Source of the DNA: Bacteroidales bacterium UBA4243
GTDB lineage: Bacteria; Bacteroidota; Bacteroidia; Bacteroidales; F082
Assembly (NCBI GenBank): GCA_002396205.1
Contig: DGXB01000020.1
Span: 1 to 33,770, forward strand
Reading direction: 5' to 3'
Length of the DNA stretch: 33,770 nt
Below are positions 1 to 6,543 of this stretch, in pieces; position 1 is the first letter of the stretch; every line of letters starts with the position of its first letter. A model generated the notes under the pieces. That model was given only the letters and a program-made list of their open reading frames with translations, was not told the origin of the DNA and did not search any database. The position numbers were made by a program, and so were the translations under genes.

Positions 1-38
<38 letters not shown>

Positions 39-129
39 TTCTTTGTTTTGAGGCTGCAAAAATAGGAATTATTTTGCAAACAGAGCAAAAAACAAGAAAA
101 AAATATTTTTCGCCGAAAAATGCAATAAA

Positions 130-174
130 ACAACTAAAAAAGTAGTTGTATATTCAAAACATTCTGTATATTTG
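130..174 (+). promoter_or_regulatory. Promoter of blaI-blaR1 with overlapping palindromic operator
   Basis: A Bacteroidota-type promoter is visible: GTTG at 145-148, an 18-bp spacer, then TATATTTG at 167-174, which fits TAnnTTTG. A perfect inverted repeat, ACAACTA (130-136) and TAGTTGT (143-149) with a 6-bp spacer, covers the -33 element. BlaI/MecI-family repressors bind dyad sites over their own promoters, so this is the probable autoregulatory operator. Its exact sequence differs from the staphylococcal TACAnnTGTA core. Binding is inferred. Confidence 0.7.
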
Positions 175-204
175 CAGCGTTGAACCATCAAAAAGGATAG
201 AAAA

Positions 205-621
205 ATGGGTAGAAAAAAACTGAATCTTGACGACAACTCAATAACAATGAGAGAGTTGACAAAGGCAGAAGAACAAGTGATGCAGGTACTGTGGAGCGTC
301 GGGCAGGGCTTCGCCAACGAGATTATGACGGCCTTCCCCGAGCCGAAGCCGGCCTACAACACCGTGCTCACCATCATCAAAATCTTGGAGCGGAAGGGCT
401 TCGTGACGCACGAGACCTTTTGCCGCGCCCACCGCTACCAGCCTGCCATCAGCCGCGAGGAATACTCGCAACGCTTCCTCGGCAGCGTGGTGGAACGCTA
501 TTTCAACAACTCGTATCTCGACCTCGTTTCGGCCTTCGCCAAAAAGGAGAACTTCAGCATCGAAGAGCTTGAGGAGATGAAGAAAGCCATCGACGAGGCC
601 ATCACCGCCGAAAAGAAATAA
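205..621 (+). CDS. blaI: BlaI/MecI/CopY-family transcriptional repressor
   Basis: This 138-aa protein has the whole-length pattern of the BlaI/MecI family (Penicillinase_R). A winged helix-turn-helix covers about residues 13-80, with the family hallmarks LTKAEEQVMQVLW and AYNTVLTIIKILERKGFV. A helical dimerisation tail (about 90-135) ends in a charged stretch. Family members repress their own operon until a BlaR1/MecR1-type membrane protease triggers their cleavage. The partner gene starts 3 bp after the stop, so the two are co-transcribed. The chosen ATG follows an A-rich GGATAG leader and sits about 30 bp past the -7 box. In Bacteroidota such pairs are common and often control envelope stress or TonB functions rather than beta-lactamase; the target here is unknown. 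Confidence 0.9.
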   Translation: MGRKKLNLDDNSITMRELTKAEEQVMQVLWSVGQGFANEIMTAFPEPKPAYNTVLTIIKILERKGFVTHETFCRAHRYQPAISREEYSQRFLGSVVERYFNNSYLDLVSAFAKKENFSIEELEEMKKAIDEAITAEKK

Positions 622-624
622 GCC

Positions 625-2568
625 ATGAACGCGCAGCAACTCATCATCGGTCATCTGCTGCCCATCGGGGCGGCCATCGCGGTGCTTTGGTTGGCCTATC
701 GCCTGCTGTTTATCAATAGCAACCGATTGAGGTTCAACAGATTGTTCTTGCTCACGGCGATGCTTTTCTCGTTGGTCTTACCTTTGCTCGGCCTATGGGT
801 GGGCACGGAAGCGCCGCAGGTGGTCAGCCTGAAGCAGAACCTGTTTGGCGGCACGATGCTCGGCGAGATCGTTGTCACGCCCGGCGGGCAAACGGCATTG
901 CCCGAAGCCGAAATCGTGGCCAATGCGACGGTGCAACCACAAATCTCGGTTTGGCAGGTGCTGGCCGTCATTTATTTAATAGGTGTGGGTGTCGCCGCGC
1001 TGCTTTTCCTTTTCAAGTTGGGCAAGTTAGTGGTTTTGGTCATCCGTTCGCCCAAAGAGAAGCGCGAGGGCTACACGGCAGTGTTCACGGGTAGGGAGCA
1101 AGGCTCGTTCTCCTTCTTCCGCTATGCCTTTTTCCCAAACGAAAACGTGGCACCCGACATTATCCGCCACGAAGCGAGCCACATCGGCCACCGCCATTCG
1201 TGGGACGTTCTTTTCGTCAAGGTGATGATAGTTTTGCAATGGTTCAATCCGTTCATCTATCTGTACAAGAAGGAGTTGCAAAGCCTTCACGAATACCAGG
1301 CCGACCGCGACGTGGTGGCCACCGGCGTTGACAAACGAAACTATATGATGCTGATTTTGCAGCAGTGCACGGCTGTCGATTTCAGCGGAATTGGTAATAA
1401 CTTCAGTTTAATCCTAACTAAAAAAAGAATCAAGATGATTACAAAGAATGAAAAGGCCAAGGGTCTCTGGTGGAGGCTCTTGGCCACATTGCCAGTGCTG
1501 GCTATCCTATTGATTGCCAACACGAAAGTGACGGCACAGGAAAAACAAGTGAATCCTAATCCGCCAGTGGATGCGGATACCTATCAAATTGTCATGTACG
1601 AATATGACGATGCAGACAGGATTCCCATCAACGACACGGTTGTGATGAATGACGACGGCTCCTACACTGAAGTCAAGCGGGAGCCTGAAAAGGATCCGGA
1701 AACAGGCAAAATGCGCATTAAAGTCTCTTTGGCCACTTATGACAAGGACGGCAATCCTGCGCCTGGAGGCTTCCGCATCAAGTCGGAACCAGGTCGGGGG
1801 GATGAAGTCGTTTACCGTATCATGCCACAGAATGGTTTCCGTTTCCCGGCTGAACCCGACAACGATAGCATTTATCAAATCGTTGAGCAGATGCCTCAAT
1901 TCCCTGGCGGTGAAAGTGCCCTAATGGAATATGTGAGTAAAAATGTTGTTTATCCAGAGGAAGCAAAAGAAAAGGAAATACAAGGCAGAGTATTCATCGG
2001 TTTTGTTGTTGAGAAAGACGGCAGCATCGGTGAAGTGAAAGTGCTTCGAGGCATTGGTGGCGGTTGCGATGAAGAAGCCGTCCGCGTCATCAAAGGCATG
2101 CCGAAATGGAAGCCTGGCATTAAAGATGGCAAGCCAGTCCGTGTCAGCTACATGATGCCTATCAACTTTAAGTTATCGGATGGTCAACCTGCGAAGCCTG
2201 CCCAACAAACTGACGCAAACCAACCAGATATGAAACCCGACAAAAACGGTGTCTATCAAATCGTTGAGGAAATGCCGCGTTTTCCAGGAGGTGAACAAAA
2301 GCTGATGGAATACATCAAAAGCAACTTGAATTATCCCGAGAAGTATAAGGATGCCAAAGCCGAATACCGTTGTTTCATCAGTTTTGTGGTGTCGGAGGAC
2401 GGTTCGGTTACCAATGTTGAGATGCGCAAGCCAATCCCTTCAAAGGATGATTTGAACAACGAAGCCATGCGCGTGGTGAAAGCCATGCCGAAATGGGAAC
2501 CAGGAAAGATGGACGGTAAGCCCGTGAAGGTCCATTACAATCTCCCCGTCACGTTCAAATTCAAATAA
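625..2568 (+). CDS. BlaR1-like M56 family metallopeptidase with two TonB C-terminal domains
   Basis: This 647-aa inner-membrane sensor protease is the expected partner of the BlaI-type repressor just upstream. Hydrophobic segments lie near residues 7-30, 38-58, 108-135 and 288-303. Between the third and fourth is a cytoplasmic zinc protease site: H182-E-A-S-H186 and the downstream E223-YQAD ligand region, typical of peptidase family M56. After the last membrane segment the protein is periplasmic and carries two tandem TonB_C-like domains (about 412-525 and 543-647). Each starts with a YQIVE-MP-FPGGE motif and has the W-PG-DGKPV pattern near its end. The second copy lacks the GGGCDEEA stretch of the first. 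The TonB domains replace the penicillin-binding sensor of true BlaR1, so the signal is probably an outer-membrane event. Signal and target are inferred. Confidence 0.88.
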   Translation: MNAQQLIIGHLLPIGAAIAVLWLAYRLLFINSNRLRFNRLFLLTAMLFSLVLPLLGLWVGTEAPQVVSLKQNLFGGTMLGEIVVTPGGQTALPEAEIVANATVQPQISVWQVLAVIYLIGVGVAALLFLFKLGKLVVLVIRSPKEKREGYTAVFTGREQGSFSFFRYAFFPNENVAPDIIRHEASHIGHRHSWDVLFVKVMIVLQWFNPFIYLYKKELQSLHEYQADRDVVATGVDKRNYMMLILQQCTAVDFSGIGNNFSLILTKKRIKMITKNEKAKGLWWRLLATLPVLAILLIANTKVTAQEKQVNPNPPVDADTYQIVMYEYDDADRIPINDTVVMNDDGSYTEVKREPEKDPETGKMRIKVSLATYDKDGNPAPGGFRIKSEPGRGDEVVYRIMPQNGFRFPAEPDNDSIYQIVEQMPQFPGGESALMEYVSKNVVYPEEAKEKEIQGRVFIGFVVEKDGSIGEVKVLRGIGGGCDEEAVRVIKGMPKWKPGIKDGKPVRVSYMMPINFKLSDGQPAKPAQQTDANQPDMKPDKNGVYQIVEEMPRFPGGEQKLMEYIKSNLNYPEKYKDAKAEYRCFISFVVSEDGSVTNVEMRKPIPSKDDLNNEAMRVVKAMPKWEPGKMDGKPVKVHYNLPVTFKFK

Positions 2569-2574
2569 TGGTTT

Positions 2575-2596
2575 TGTAGGACTGTCGTACCACGGT
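2575..2596 (+). repeat. Half-copy (left arm) of the TGTAGGGCTGTC palindromic repeat
   Basis: TGTAGGACTGTCGTACCACG repeats the left arm and internal loop of the full element that follows directly, with one G-to-A change. It begins 6 bp after the blaR1-like stop codon. It looks like a local tandem duplication of one arm. Confidence 0.8.
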
Positions 2597-2670
2597 TGTA
2601 GGGCTGTCGTACCACGGCAGCCGCATGACGGGAAAACCCAATGCGGCTGCCACGGTGTGACAGCCCTACA
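2597..2670 (+). repeat. Palindromic intergenic repeat, family 1, copy 1
   Basis: Outer arms TGTAGGGCTGTC (2597-2608) and GACAGCCCTACA (2659-2670) pair perfectly over 12 bp. Inner arms GGCAGCCGCA (2616-2625) and TGCGGCTGCC (2642-2651) pair over 10 bp. Between them are unpaired 7-nt internal loops, GTACCAC and ACGGTGT, and the hairpin tip is 16 nt. It sits between two converging genes, 17 bp from the stop of the small minus-strand gene, where it could end or protect both transcripts. Related copies are at 2926-2993 and 16922-16992. Confidence 0.9.
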
Positions 2671-2686
2671 TGCAATCCTTTTTCTC

Positions 2687-2845
2687 CTACACGTCAAATT
2701 TGAATTCGGCATCAAACCAGCCTGTGTCTTCTTTCAAAAGGTCATATTCCTCACCCGTCAGGTGGTCAACGACATGCACCGTGCCTTTGATGTCGTCGTA
2801 AGTGAATGTAAACTGGGAGTTTACGTCGTCTTTGGGTACGTCCAT
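2687..2845 (-). CDS. Small hypothetical acidic protein (52 aa)
   Basis: This is an acidic 52-residue protein beginning MDVPKDDVNSQF, with alternating hydrophobic and polar residues suggesting a small beta-sheet fold (FTFTYDDIKGTVHVVDH). It has no signal peptide or membrane segment. The start is set at the ATG at 2845 because a good -7 box (TATCTTTG) lies 30 bp upstream; an upstream in-frame start would fall inside the promoter. The gene stands alone and is bracketed by two copies of a palindromic repeat. I do not recognise the family, and no function is claimed. The promoter and protein-like composition make it likely to be real. Confidence 0.6.
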   Translation of the reverse strand: MDVPKDDVNSQFTFTYDDIKGTVHVVDHLTGEEYDLLKEDTGWFDAEFKFDV

Positions 2846-2874
2846 ATTAGATGTAATCTTTTGTTTTGAGGGTG

Positions 2875-2882
2875 CAAAGATA
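2875..2882 (-). promoter_or_regulatory. -7 promoter element for the 52-aa protein gene
   Basis: On the minus strand the bases read TATCTTTG followed by C, an exact TAnnTTTG match. Transcription would start about 25 bp before the ATG. No clear -33 TTTG is seen at 19-21 bp. Confidence 0.55.
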
Positions 2883-2902
2883 CACAATTTTTCAATTCAG
2901 TA

Positions 2903-2925
2903 TGTAGGGCTGTCATATTATGGCG
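2903..2925 (+). repeat. Half-copy (left arm) of palindromic repeat family 1
   Basis: TGTAGGGCTGTCATATTATG repeats the left arm of the adjoining full copy at 2926-2993, including its variant internal loop ATATTAT. The shared variant shows the half-copy was produced from its own neighbour, not from the copy at 2597. Confidence 0.8.
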
Positions 2926-2993
2926 TGTAGGGCTGTCATATTATGGCAGCCGCTTGTTGGTTATGCGGCTGCCCACGGTGTGACAGCCCTACA
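2926..2993 (+). repeat. Palindromic intergenic repeat, family 1, copy 2
   Basis: The outer 12-bp arms are identical to copy 1. The inner arms are GGCAGCCGC and GCGGCTGCC, with left internal loop ATATTAT and an 11-nt tip. It lies 10 bp beyond the pgi stop codon on the minus strand, where a 3'-end hairpin would form in the pgi transcript. Its orientation is the same as in the other two copies, judged by the asymmetric internal loops. Confidence 0.9.
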
Positions 2994-3003
2994 AGCCAAA
3001 TGA

Positions 3004-4335
3004 TTAAATCCCCAATCGTTTGTTCAGCGCAGCCGTTTGTTCCTCAAAGCCTTTCTTGCCGAGCAAAGCGAACATGTTCTTCTTGTAGGCCTCAACGCCG
3101 GGTTGGTCGAAGGGATTGACGTCCAGCAGATAGCCGCTGACGGCGCAAGCCATCTCGAAGAAATAGATCAATTCGCCGAGCACGTAGGCCGACACTTCGG
3201 GGATGACGATGCGGATGTTGGGCACGCCGCCGTCCTCGTGGGCCAACACGGTGCCGAGTTCAGCTTTGTGGTTGACTTCGGAGATGCGCTTGCCAGCGAT
3301 GTAGTTGAGTTGGTCGAGGTCGTCGTTTTCCATGGGGATACGCAGCTCATGGTTCGAGTTTTCGACCGAAATCACCGTCTCGAAGAGATTGCGCAAGCCG
3401 TCCTGGATGTATTGTCCCATCGAGTGGAGGTCGGTGCTGAAGGTGACCGAGGCGGGGAAGACGCCCTTGTGCTGTTTGCCGTGGCTTTCGCCGTAGAGCT
3501 GTTTCCACCATTCGCTGAAGTAGACCAAACGCGGCTCGTAGTTCACCATGATTTCGTTGGTCTTGCCTTGGGCATAGAGCGCCTGACGCGCCACTGCGTA
3601 TTGCGAAATGGGATTGTCGGCGGTAGGATGCACCTTGCAGAACTTCTCAATGGCCATGGCACCTGCCACCAACTGACGGATGTCGATGCCTGCCACGGCG
3701 ATGGGCAACAGTCCGACGGGGGTAAGCACCGAGAAGCGGCCCCCCACGTCGTCGGGGACGATATAGGTCTTGTAGCCCTTCACGTTGGCCAATTGCTTCA
3801 AGGCGCCACGGGCCTTGTCGGTGATGGCCACGATGCGCGAAGCAGCTTCCTGCTCGCCATATTTATTAATGATGTGTTGCTTGAGGATGCGGAAGGCGAT
3901 GGCCGGCTCGGTCGTCGTGCCCGACTTGGAGATGACCGCCAACGAATAATCCTTCTTGTCGAGGACGGCCATCAGGTCGTGGAGGTAGTCTTCGCTCATG
4001 TTGTGGCCGGCATAAACAATAAGCGGCTTGTCGCCAGTGAGCGGTGCGAAGTGGTTTTGCAGCGCTTCGATGACCGCACGGGCGCCCAAATAGGAGCCTC
4101 CGATGCCGATGACAACGAAGATTTCCGACTTTTTCCTCAGTTCTTCAGCCGTTTTCTCGATGTCGGCAAGCAAATTCTCGTCGATTTCGGAAGGCAGGCT
4201 GACCCACCCGAGGAAATCGTTTCCGGCACCTGTCTTGTTGAAAATTGTGTCGTAAACCGTTGAAACTCTTGATTCTAAGTTGTTTTTTGATTTTTCGTCC
4301 AAAAAAGGAAGGACATGTGTGAGGTCGATTTTCAT
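3004..4335 (-). CDS. pgi: Glucose-6-phosphate isomerase
   Basis: This cytoplasmic enzyme interconverts glucose 6-phosphate and fructose 6-phosphate in glycolysis and gluconeogenesis. The 443-aa protein has the short-form PGI length. It shows the two SIS-type sugar-isomerase signatures: SKSGTTTEPAIAF, which binds the phosphate, and GGRFSVLTPVGLLP. The ESHGKQHKG segment carries the expected catalytic region, and a C-terminal catalytic-lysine region follows. The start is the ATG at 4335 (MKIDLTHVLPF). The reading frame stays open upstream, but that extension is AT-rich and lies across the likely promoter region. The gene is monocistronic; a palindromic repeat just after the stop may act as terminator. 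It diverges from the response regulator gene. Confidence 0.96.
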   Translation of the reverse strand: MKIDLTHVLPFLDEKSKNNLESRVSTVYDTIFNKTGAGNDFLGWVSLPSEIDENLLADIEKTAEELRKKSEIFVVIGIGGSYLGARAVIEALQNHFAPLTGDKPLIVYAGHNMSEDYLHDLMAVLDKKDYSLAVISKSGTTTEPAIAFRILKQHIINKYGEQEAASRIVAITDKARGALKQLANVKGYKTYIVPDDVGGRFSVLTPVGLLPIAVAGIDIRQLVAGAMAIEKFCKVHPTADNPISQYAVARQALYAQGKTNEIMVNYEPRLVYFSEWWKQLYGESHGKQHKGVFPASVTFSTDLHSMGQYIQDGLRNLFETVISVENSNHELRIPMENDDLDQLNYIAGKRISEVNHKAELGTVLAHEDGGVPNIRIVIPEVSAYVLGELIYFFEMACAVSGYLLDVNPFDQPGVEAYKKNMFALLGKKGFEEQTAALNKRLGI

Positions 4336-4448
4336 TTTTTCGAGTATTAAGATGCTGCGAAAATAAGACAAAATCTTTAAGAATGTGTGAATTATATCAA
4401 AAAAAAACCTATTTTTGCGCAACATTTTTCGCACCGCGTCGTTAGTGT

Positions 4449-4481
4449 TTTGAATCAATCTTTAAAAGTTGTCTATTTTAA
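4449..4481 (+). promoter_or_regulatory. Probable promoter of the response regulator gene
   Basis: TTTG at 4449-4452 and TATTTTAA at 4474-4481 are separated by 21 bp. This approximates the Bacteroidota -33/-7 consensus, with the -7 box imperfect in its last two bases. It lies about 20 bp before the ATG. Confidence 0.45.
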
Positions 4482-4501
4482 ACCCATTTATAAGTTTTTT
4501 T

Positions 4502-5185
4502 ATGTCACAAATCAGTATTTTATTGGCAGAGGACGACAACAGTCTGGGTATGATACTTAAGGCTTTTCTCGATGCCAAGGGTTTTTCAACCACTTTATGC
4601 CCAAATGGACAAGAGGCGTTGGACTGCTTCAATTCCAACGAGTTCGACATGTGCTTGTTTGATGTCATGATGCCCGTGATGGACGGATTCACATTGGCCA
4701 AGCAAATCAAGAGCACCCATCCTTCAACGCCCATCATTTTCCTTACTGCAAAAAAAGAGCAGGAAGACATTTTGGAAGGTTTCAGCATTGGAGCCGACGA
4801 CTATGTGACCAAGCCTTTCAGCATGGACGAGCTTTTGGCACGCATACAGGCTGTCCACCGCAGATGCTCCTATGTGCAGTCGTCGCCTTCCATATTCCGC
4901 TTGGGCAACTTCACTTTCGACTCGCCTCGCCATGTCTTGACCAATGGTGAGGAAACCAAAAAACTGACGGCGAAGGAGGCCGAGTTGCTGCTGATGCTCT
5001 GCGAGAACATGAACAACACCCTCGAACGCTCCAAGGCATTGCGACAGATTTGGGACGAAGAAAGCTACCTCAACGCCCGCTCGATGGACGTTTATATCAC
5101 CAAGCTGCGCAAATACTTCAAGGATGACCCGAATATCGACATCCAGAACGTGCACGGCGTGGGATTCAAGCTGGTGGTGAAGTAA
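4502..5185 (+). CDS. OmpR/PhoB-family response regulator (orphan)
   Basis: This 227-aa two-component response regulator has a receiver domain (about residues 4-118) with the acidic pair D11-D12, phosphoacceptor D54 in LFDVMMP, T82 and K104 in VTKPF. A winged-helix DNA-binding domain follows (about 130-226), with the LTAKEAELLLMLCEN and DVYITKLRKYF-DD motifs typical of OmpR/PhoB. It resembles RprY-type regulators of Bacteroidales. The ATG at 4502 starts the receiver at the usual position; an upstream in-frame TTG would add an unsupported hydrophobic stretch. No sensor kinase gene is adjacent. The transcript ends at a strong terminator 18 bp after the stop. Target genes cannot be read from the sequence. 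Confidence 0.93.
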   Translation: MSQISILLAEDDNSLGMILKAFLDAKGFSTTLCPNGQEALDCFNSNEFDMCLFDVMMPVMDGFTLAKQIKSTHPSTPIIFLTAKKEQEDILEGFSIGADDYVTKPFSMDELLARIQAVHRRCSYVQSSPSIFRLGNFTFDSPRHVLTNGEETKKLTAKEAELLLMLCENMNNTLERSKALRQIWDEESYLNARSMDVYITKLRKYFKDDPNIDIQNVHGVGFKLVVK

Positions 5186-5203
5186 GTCTTTCGGTCAACC
5201 AAT

Positions 5204-5232
5204 AGCGGGGCAGCATTGCCTCGCTTTTTTTA
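5204..5232 (+). terminator. Rho-independent terminator after the response regulator gene
   Basis: Arms AGCGGGGCA (5204-5212) and TGCCTCGCT (5217-5225) pair with one G-T position around the tetraloop GCAT, followed by seven T. It lies 18 bp after the stop and touches the 3' end of the converging serine hydrolase gene. Confidence 0.9.
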
Positions 5233-6414
5233 TTGAAGCGGCTCGGCTTCGGGCAGCCTCACCGTGGTGTCGGCCACAAAGCCGAAAGTCGCATCAGTAG
5301 GGATGATGAAGGTGGTGTTGCCCAAGATGGCCAAAAAGCGGTTGAGCCTTTCGTCGCGTATGACGAGGCTGCGATAGCCCTTCCACCAGCCGAAATGGAA
5401 ACGTATGTCGGGGTAATCTTGGCTCATGCGCCAGCCGAAGCCATAGTTCTCCCCGTTGTTCCATTGCGCCGAGCCTGGCGCGAAAGCCTCGCGTTGCAGG
5501 CTGTCGGGCAACAGCAGGTGCTGGTCCAAGGCCTGGTTGAACTTCCAAAGGTCGCCCACTGTCGAATACATGATCTTGTCGCCCATCACCCCGTTCAGGT
5601 AGTCGTTTTGCGTCTTGGCGGGGCCTTTCCTGTAAAGGTCGTGGCCTTGCACATCGGTGGGTACATAAAGCGAGACAAGGGTGTCGTTTCGCATCGAATA
5701 GATGAAAGACCGGCTCATGCCAAGAGGCTCGAAGATGCGCTCGCGCATGAAGTCCTCGAAGTGTTGCCCGCTGGCACGCTCCACCACCGAGGCCAACAAG
5801 GCATAGTTGACATTATTATAGAAAAACCCGCCGTCAGGCGTACCGTAAGGGTCGGGCTTCTTCTCGGCCAGCATCTTGATCATGGCCTCGTTAGAGAACG
5901 GTTTCTTGCGGTCGGGCCAATATTGGTCGGCCATGGCGTCATATCGCGGCAGGCCCGAACGGTGGGTGAGCAGTTGCCTGATGGTTACGCCTTCATAGGG
6001 CAGTTCAGGGATATATTTCCTCACGTCATCGTCATAGTCCAGTTTGCCCTCGGCTTTCAGGAGCATGATGGCCTCGGCGGTAAACATCTTCGAGTCCGAC
6101 GACAGCTGGAAGGCATCGTCGATGCGCAAAGAGTCTTTGTGGCGGCTGTTCAGGTCGCGCCAACCGAAAGCTTTCTCGTAGACGATTTGTCCCTGCTCGG
6201 CATAAAGCACCACGCCATTCAAACCGTTGCGCGCCATCTCGGTGAACGTTTTTTCGGCCTGCTTGACACGTTTGTCGACGATGATTTTGTTCATGTCGAC
6301 AAAAATGCTGTCAACATTAATGACCGGCACCTCGTGGCCACAGCGACGGCTACAGAAAAAAACCGAGCCTGCCACAAGCAAAAGAACTACTATGAGAAGG
6401 GTTTTTCGCTTCAT
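5230..6414 (-). CDS. Exported serine hydrolase, beta-lactamase/class C fold
   Basis: This 394-aa protein belongs to the class C beta-lactamase/DD-peptidase-like family (Pfam Beta-lactamase). The ATG at 6414 gives a basic start and a hydrophobic export segment (about residues 5-20) followed by Cys residues. The FFC sequence is a poor lipobox, so lipidation is uncertain. Catalytic motifs are visible: S106-D-S-K109 (SxxK), Y199-N-N201 (YxN), and a late HFG in FHFGWWKGY at the position of the HTG/KTG box. Family members include D-aminopeptidases, esterases and peptidoglycan peptidases, and most do not give beta-lactam resistance; substrate is not predictable. It is a single gene diverging from the helicase gene and converging on the response regulator gene. 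Confidence 0.88.
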   Translation of the reverse strand: MKRKTLLIVVLLLVAGSVFFCSRRCGHEVPVINVDSIFVDMNKIIVDKRVKQAEKTFTEMARNGLNGVVLYAEQGQIVYEKAFGWRDLNSRHKDSLRIDDAFQLSSDSKMFTAEAIMLLKAEGKLDYDDDVRKYIPELPYEGVTIRQLLTHRSGLPRYDAMADQYWPDRKKPFSNEAMIKMLAEKKPDPYGTPDGGFFYNNVNYALLASVVERASGQHFEDFMRERIFEPLGMSRSFIYSMRNDTLVSLYVPTDVQGHDLYRKGPAKTQNDYLNGVMGDKIMYSTVGDLWKFNQALDQHLLLPDSLQREAFAPGSAQWNNGENYGFGWRMSQDYPDIRFHFGWWKGYRSLVIRDERLNRFLAILGNTTFIIPTDATFGFVADTTVRLPEAEPLQ

Positions 6415-6504
6415 TTCAGACGCAAAATTAAGCAAAAGAGGCGTTTGTTGCACCTTTTTTGGCCCGAAATGCACATTAATATCACTTAATTCGCTAATTA
6501 TTAC

Positions 6505-6512
6505 TACTTTTG
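6505..6512 (+). promoter_or_regulatory. -7 promoter element of the DEAD-box helicase gene
   Basis: TACTTTTG followed by CAG is an exact TAnnTTTG box, placing the transcript start about 27 bp before the ATG. No matching -33 TTTG is found. Confidence 0.6.
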
Positions 6513-6543
6513 CAGCCTCATTTAAACACCTTATTACAATTTC

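Noticed and set aside
2575..2993. Possible CRISPR array
   Set aside because: Repeats are palindromic, uneven in spacing and enclose a gene and promoter; there are no regular spacers and no cas genes.
3037..4263. 408-codon plus-strand frame opposite pgi
   Set aside because: It is the antisense shadow of a firmly identified pgi gene; the composition (many V, H, D, G) is typical of reverse frames in GC-leaning genes.
5230..6414. Beta-lactam resistance gene paired with the blaI-blaR1 locus
   Set aside because: It is about 2.7 kb away beyond pgi and the response regulator, lacks the dyad operator, and belongs to a family mostly made of peptidases and esterases.
5233..6489. 418-codon plus-strand frame opposite the serine hydrolase gene
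   Set aside because: The opposite strand has intact SxxK and YxN motifs and a signal segment; this frame has no recognisable protein features.
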